Shown in pieces: positions 4,597 through 5,441 of a DNA stretch of 5,441 nucleotides. Origin of the DNA: Solirubrobacterales bacterium. GTDB lineage: Bacteria; Actinomycetota; Thermoleophilia; Solirubrobacterales; Solirubrobacteraceae. Position 1 is the stretch's first letter. Each line of letters begins with the position of its first letter. Position numbers and translations under genes: made by a program. The stretch is from NCBI GenBank assembly GCA_013695395.1, contig JACDAP010000593.1:1-5441 (forward strand), given 5' to 3'. Below the pieces are notes generated by a model. It searched no databases. It worked only from the letters and a program-made list of their open reading frames with translations, and was not told the DNA's origin.

Positions 4597-5441
4597 ATGG
4601 AAGTCGCCTCTCTCAAGCAACGCCCCGCGCTGCGCGGGCCCACTCCCTTCCTCCGCCTGCAGGGGGACGAGCGCCTGGTCGCGCTGACCCGTCGCGGCAA
4701 CCAGTCCGCCTACGAGGTGCTGGTCGCCCGCTACCAGCAGCGCCTGCTCTCGTTCTGCCGGCACATGCTCTCCTCGCGGGAGGACGCCGAGGACGTGCTG
4801 CAGGAGGTCTTCGCCGCCGCCTTCAACGCGATGATGGCCGACGATCGCCCGATCAACGTGCGGCCGTGGCTCTACCGGATCGCCCGCAACCGCTCGTTGA
4901 ACCACCTGCGCAAGACGACCTCGATCGGCGTGGACTCGATGGACGTCCATCTCGCCGACCACGGCGCCTCGACCGCCGATCGCGTCCACGAGCGCGAGGA
5001 GTTCCGCCAGCTCGTCGGGGACGTTCAGGAGCTGCCGGAGACTCAGCGCACCGCGCTGCTGCTGCGGGAGATGGACGCGCTCAGCTACGAGCAGATCGCC
5101 CAGGCGATGGAGACGACCGTGCCTGCGGTGAAGTCCCTGCTCGTGCGGGCGCGGGTCGGCCTGGCCGAGGCCTCCGAGGCCCGCGCGCTCTCCTGCGAGG
5201 AGGTCCGCGAGGAGCTCGGCGAGGTCTCCGAGGGTCTTCGCCGCAAGTCGCCGCCGGTCCGTCGCCACGTCCGCGGCTGCGAGCGCTGCGGCGCGTTCGA
5301 CAAGAAGCTCGGACAGACCAACCGTGCGCTGGCCGCGGTCTTCCCCGTCGGCCCGCTGCTGCTGCTCAAGAAGTTCGTGCTCGCTCAGGGCGCGGGCTCC
5401 GCTGCCGGTGCCGCCGCCGCCGGCGCGGCCGGGGGCACGGC
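4597..5441 (+). CDS. Sigma-70 family (ECF-like) sigma factor with zinc-finger anti-sigma-like tail, C-terminus beyond window
   Basis: Open for 281 codons plus two bases from ATG at 4597 to the window edge. Region 2 spans about residues 24-106, with the core-binding DAEDVLQEVF at 63-72 and the DNA-melting/-10 recognition part ending in RPWLYRIARNRSLNHLRK (89-106). Region 4 spans about 146-190, LPETQRTALLLRE followed by the helix-turn-helix LSYEQIAQAMETTVPAVK, which recognises -35 elements. After it comes C200, then HVRGCERC with H224, C228 and C231. The resulting C-x23-H-x3-C-x2-C pattern resembles the zf-HC2/ZAS zinc-binding domain of anti-sigma factors. A hydrophobic then Ala/Gly-rich stretch (about 247-281, including PLLLLKKFVL) follows and may be a linker or membrane segment. 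Such fused proteins recur in Thermoleophilia as I recall. The frame is open upstream as far as ATG 4453, and GTG 4540 is also in frame. ATG 4597 is chosen because LRGPTPFLRLQGDERLV is where family similarity begins. Confidence 0.9.
   Translation, partial: MEVASLKQRPALRGPTPFLRLQGDERLVALTRRGNQSAYEVLVARYQQRLLSFCRHMLSSREDAEDVLQEVFAAAFNAMMADDRPINVRPWLYRIARNRSLNHLRKTTSIGVDSMDVHLADHGASTADRVHEREEFRQLVGDVQELPETQRTALLLREMDALSYEQIAQAMETTVPAVKSLLVRARVGLAEASEARALSCEEVREELGEVSEGLRRKSPPVRRHVRGCERCGAFDKKLGQTNRALAAVFPVGPLLLLKKFVLAQGAGSAAGAAAAGAAGGT

Noticed and set aside
4576..5268. Minus-strand open frame opposite the sigma factor
   Set aside because: The plus strand shows unmistakable sigma regions 2 and 4; this frame is its mirror shadow.
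1..5441. CRISPR array, insertion sequence, toxin-antitoxin or defence genes
   Set aside because: I found no regularly spaced repeats, terminal inverted repeats, transposase motifs or small paired genes of that type.

Overview
The window comes from a very GC-rich actinobacterium. Gene content fits the class Thermoleophilia (Solirubrobacter/Conexibacter/Patulibacter-like). Pointers are MCE lipid-transport proteins with long helical tails, a small secreted clan GH-A-type glycosidase with the 'GIGDQSPAMF' opening, and an ECF-like sigma factor carrying a zinc-finger anti-sigma-like tail. The lineage call rests on remembered family resemblance, not on a search.

Layout. Positions 1-2783 on the minus strand hold two consecutive MCE-family genes joined by a 4-bp ATGA overlap. 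The second runs off the left edge of the window and stays open for all 464 visible codons. A TTGACT-N18-TACGTT promoter-like sequence lies at the head of this unit, inside the longest possible reading frame of the first MCE gene. That frame therefore probably starts further downstream than its first start codon. A short divergent intergenic region follows. On the plus strand there is then a secreted glycoside-hydrolase-like protein (2899-3864), a strong GC hairpin (3894-3923), an unrecognised 134-residue protein that looks leaderless (3952-4356), a tRNA-Leu with anticodon UAA (4370-4453), a second hairpin (4471-4492), and a sigma-70-family factor (4597 to beyond 5441).

How the genes relate. 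The two MCE proteins should be anchored in the cytoplasmic membrane and belong to one lipid-importing ABC-type complex; no permease or ATPase gene is visible here. The glycosidase is exported and shares only its upstream region with the MCE unit. The plus-strand genes look like separate transcription units, each with its own TANNNT -10-like hexamer or preceded by a hairpin. The sigma factor has a ZAS-like Cys/His motif (C200, H224, C228, C231) after its region 4, so sensor and sigma factor may be one polypeptide. The tRNA is the counterpart of Streptomyces bldA by anticodon; I saw no in-frame TTA codon in any gene of this window.

Nothing here looks like a mobile element, CRISPR array, phage region or a clearly undescribed multi-gene system. 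The points most worth following are the sigma/zinc-finger fusion, the MCE operon start, the apparent leaderless gene and the divergently placed glycosidase.
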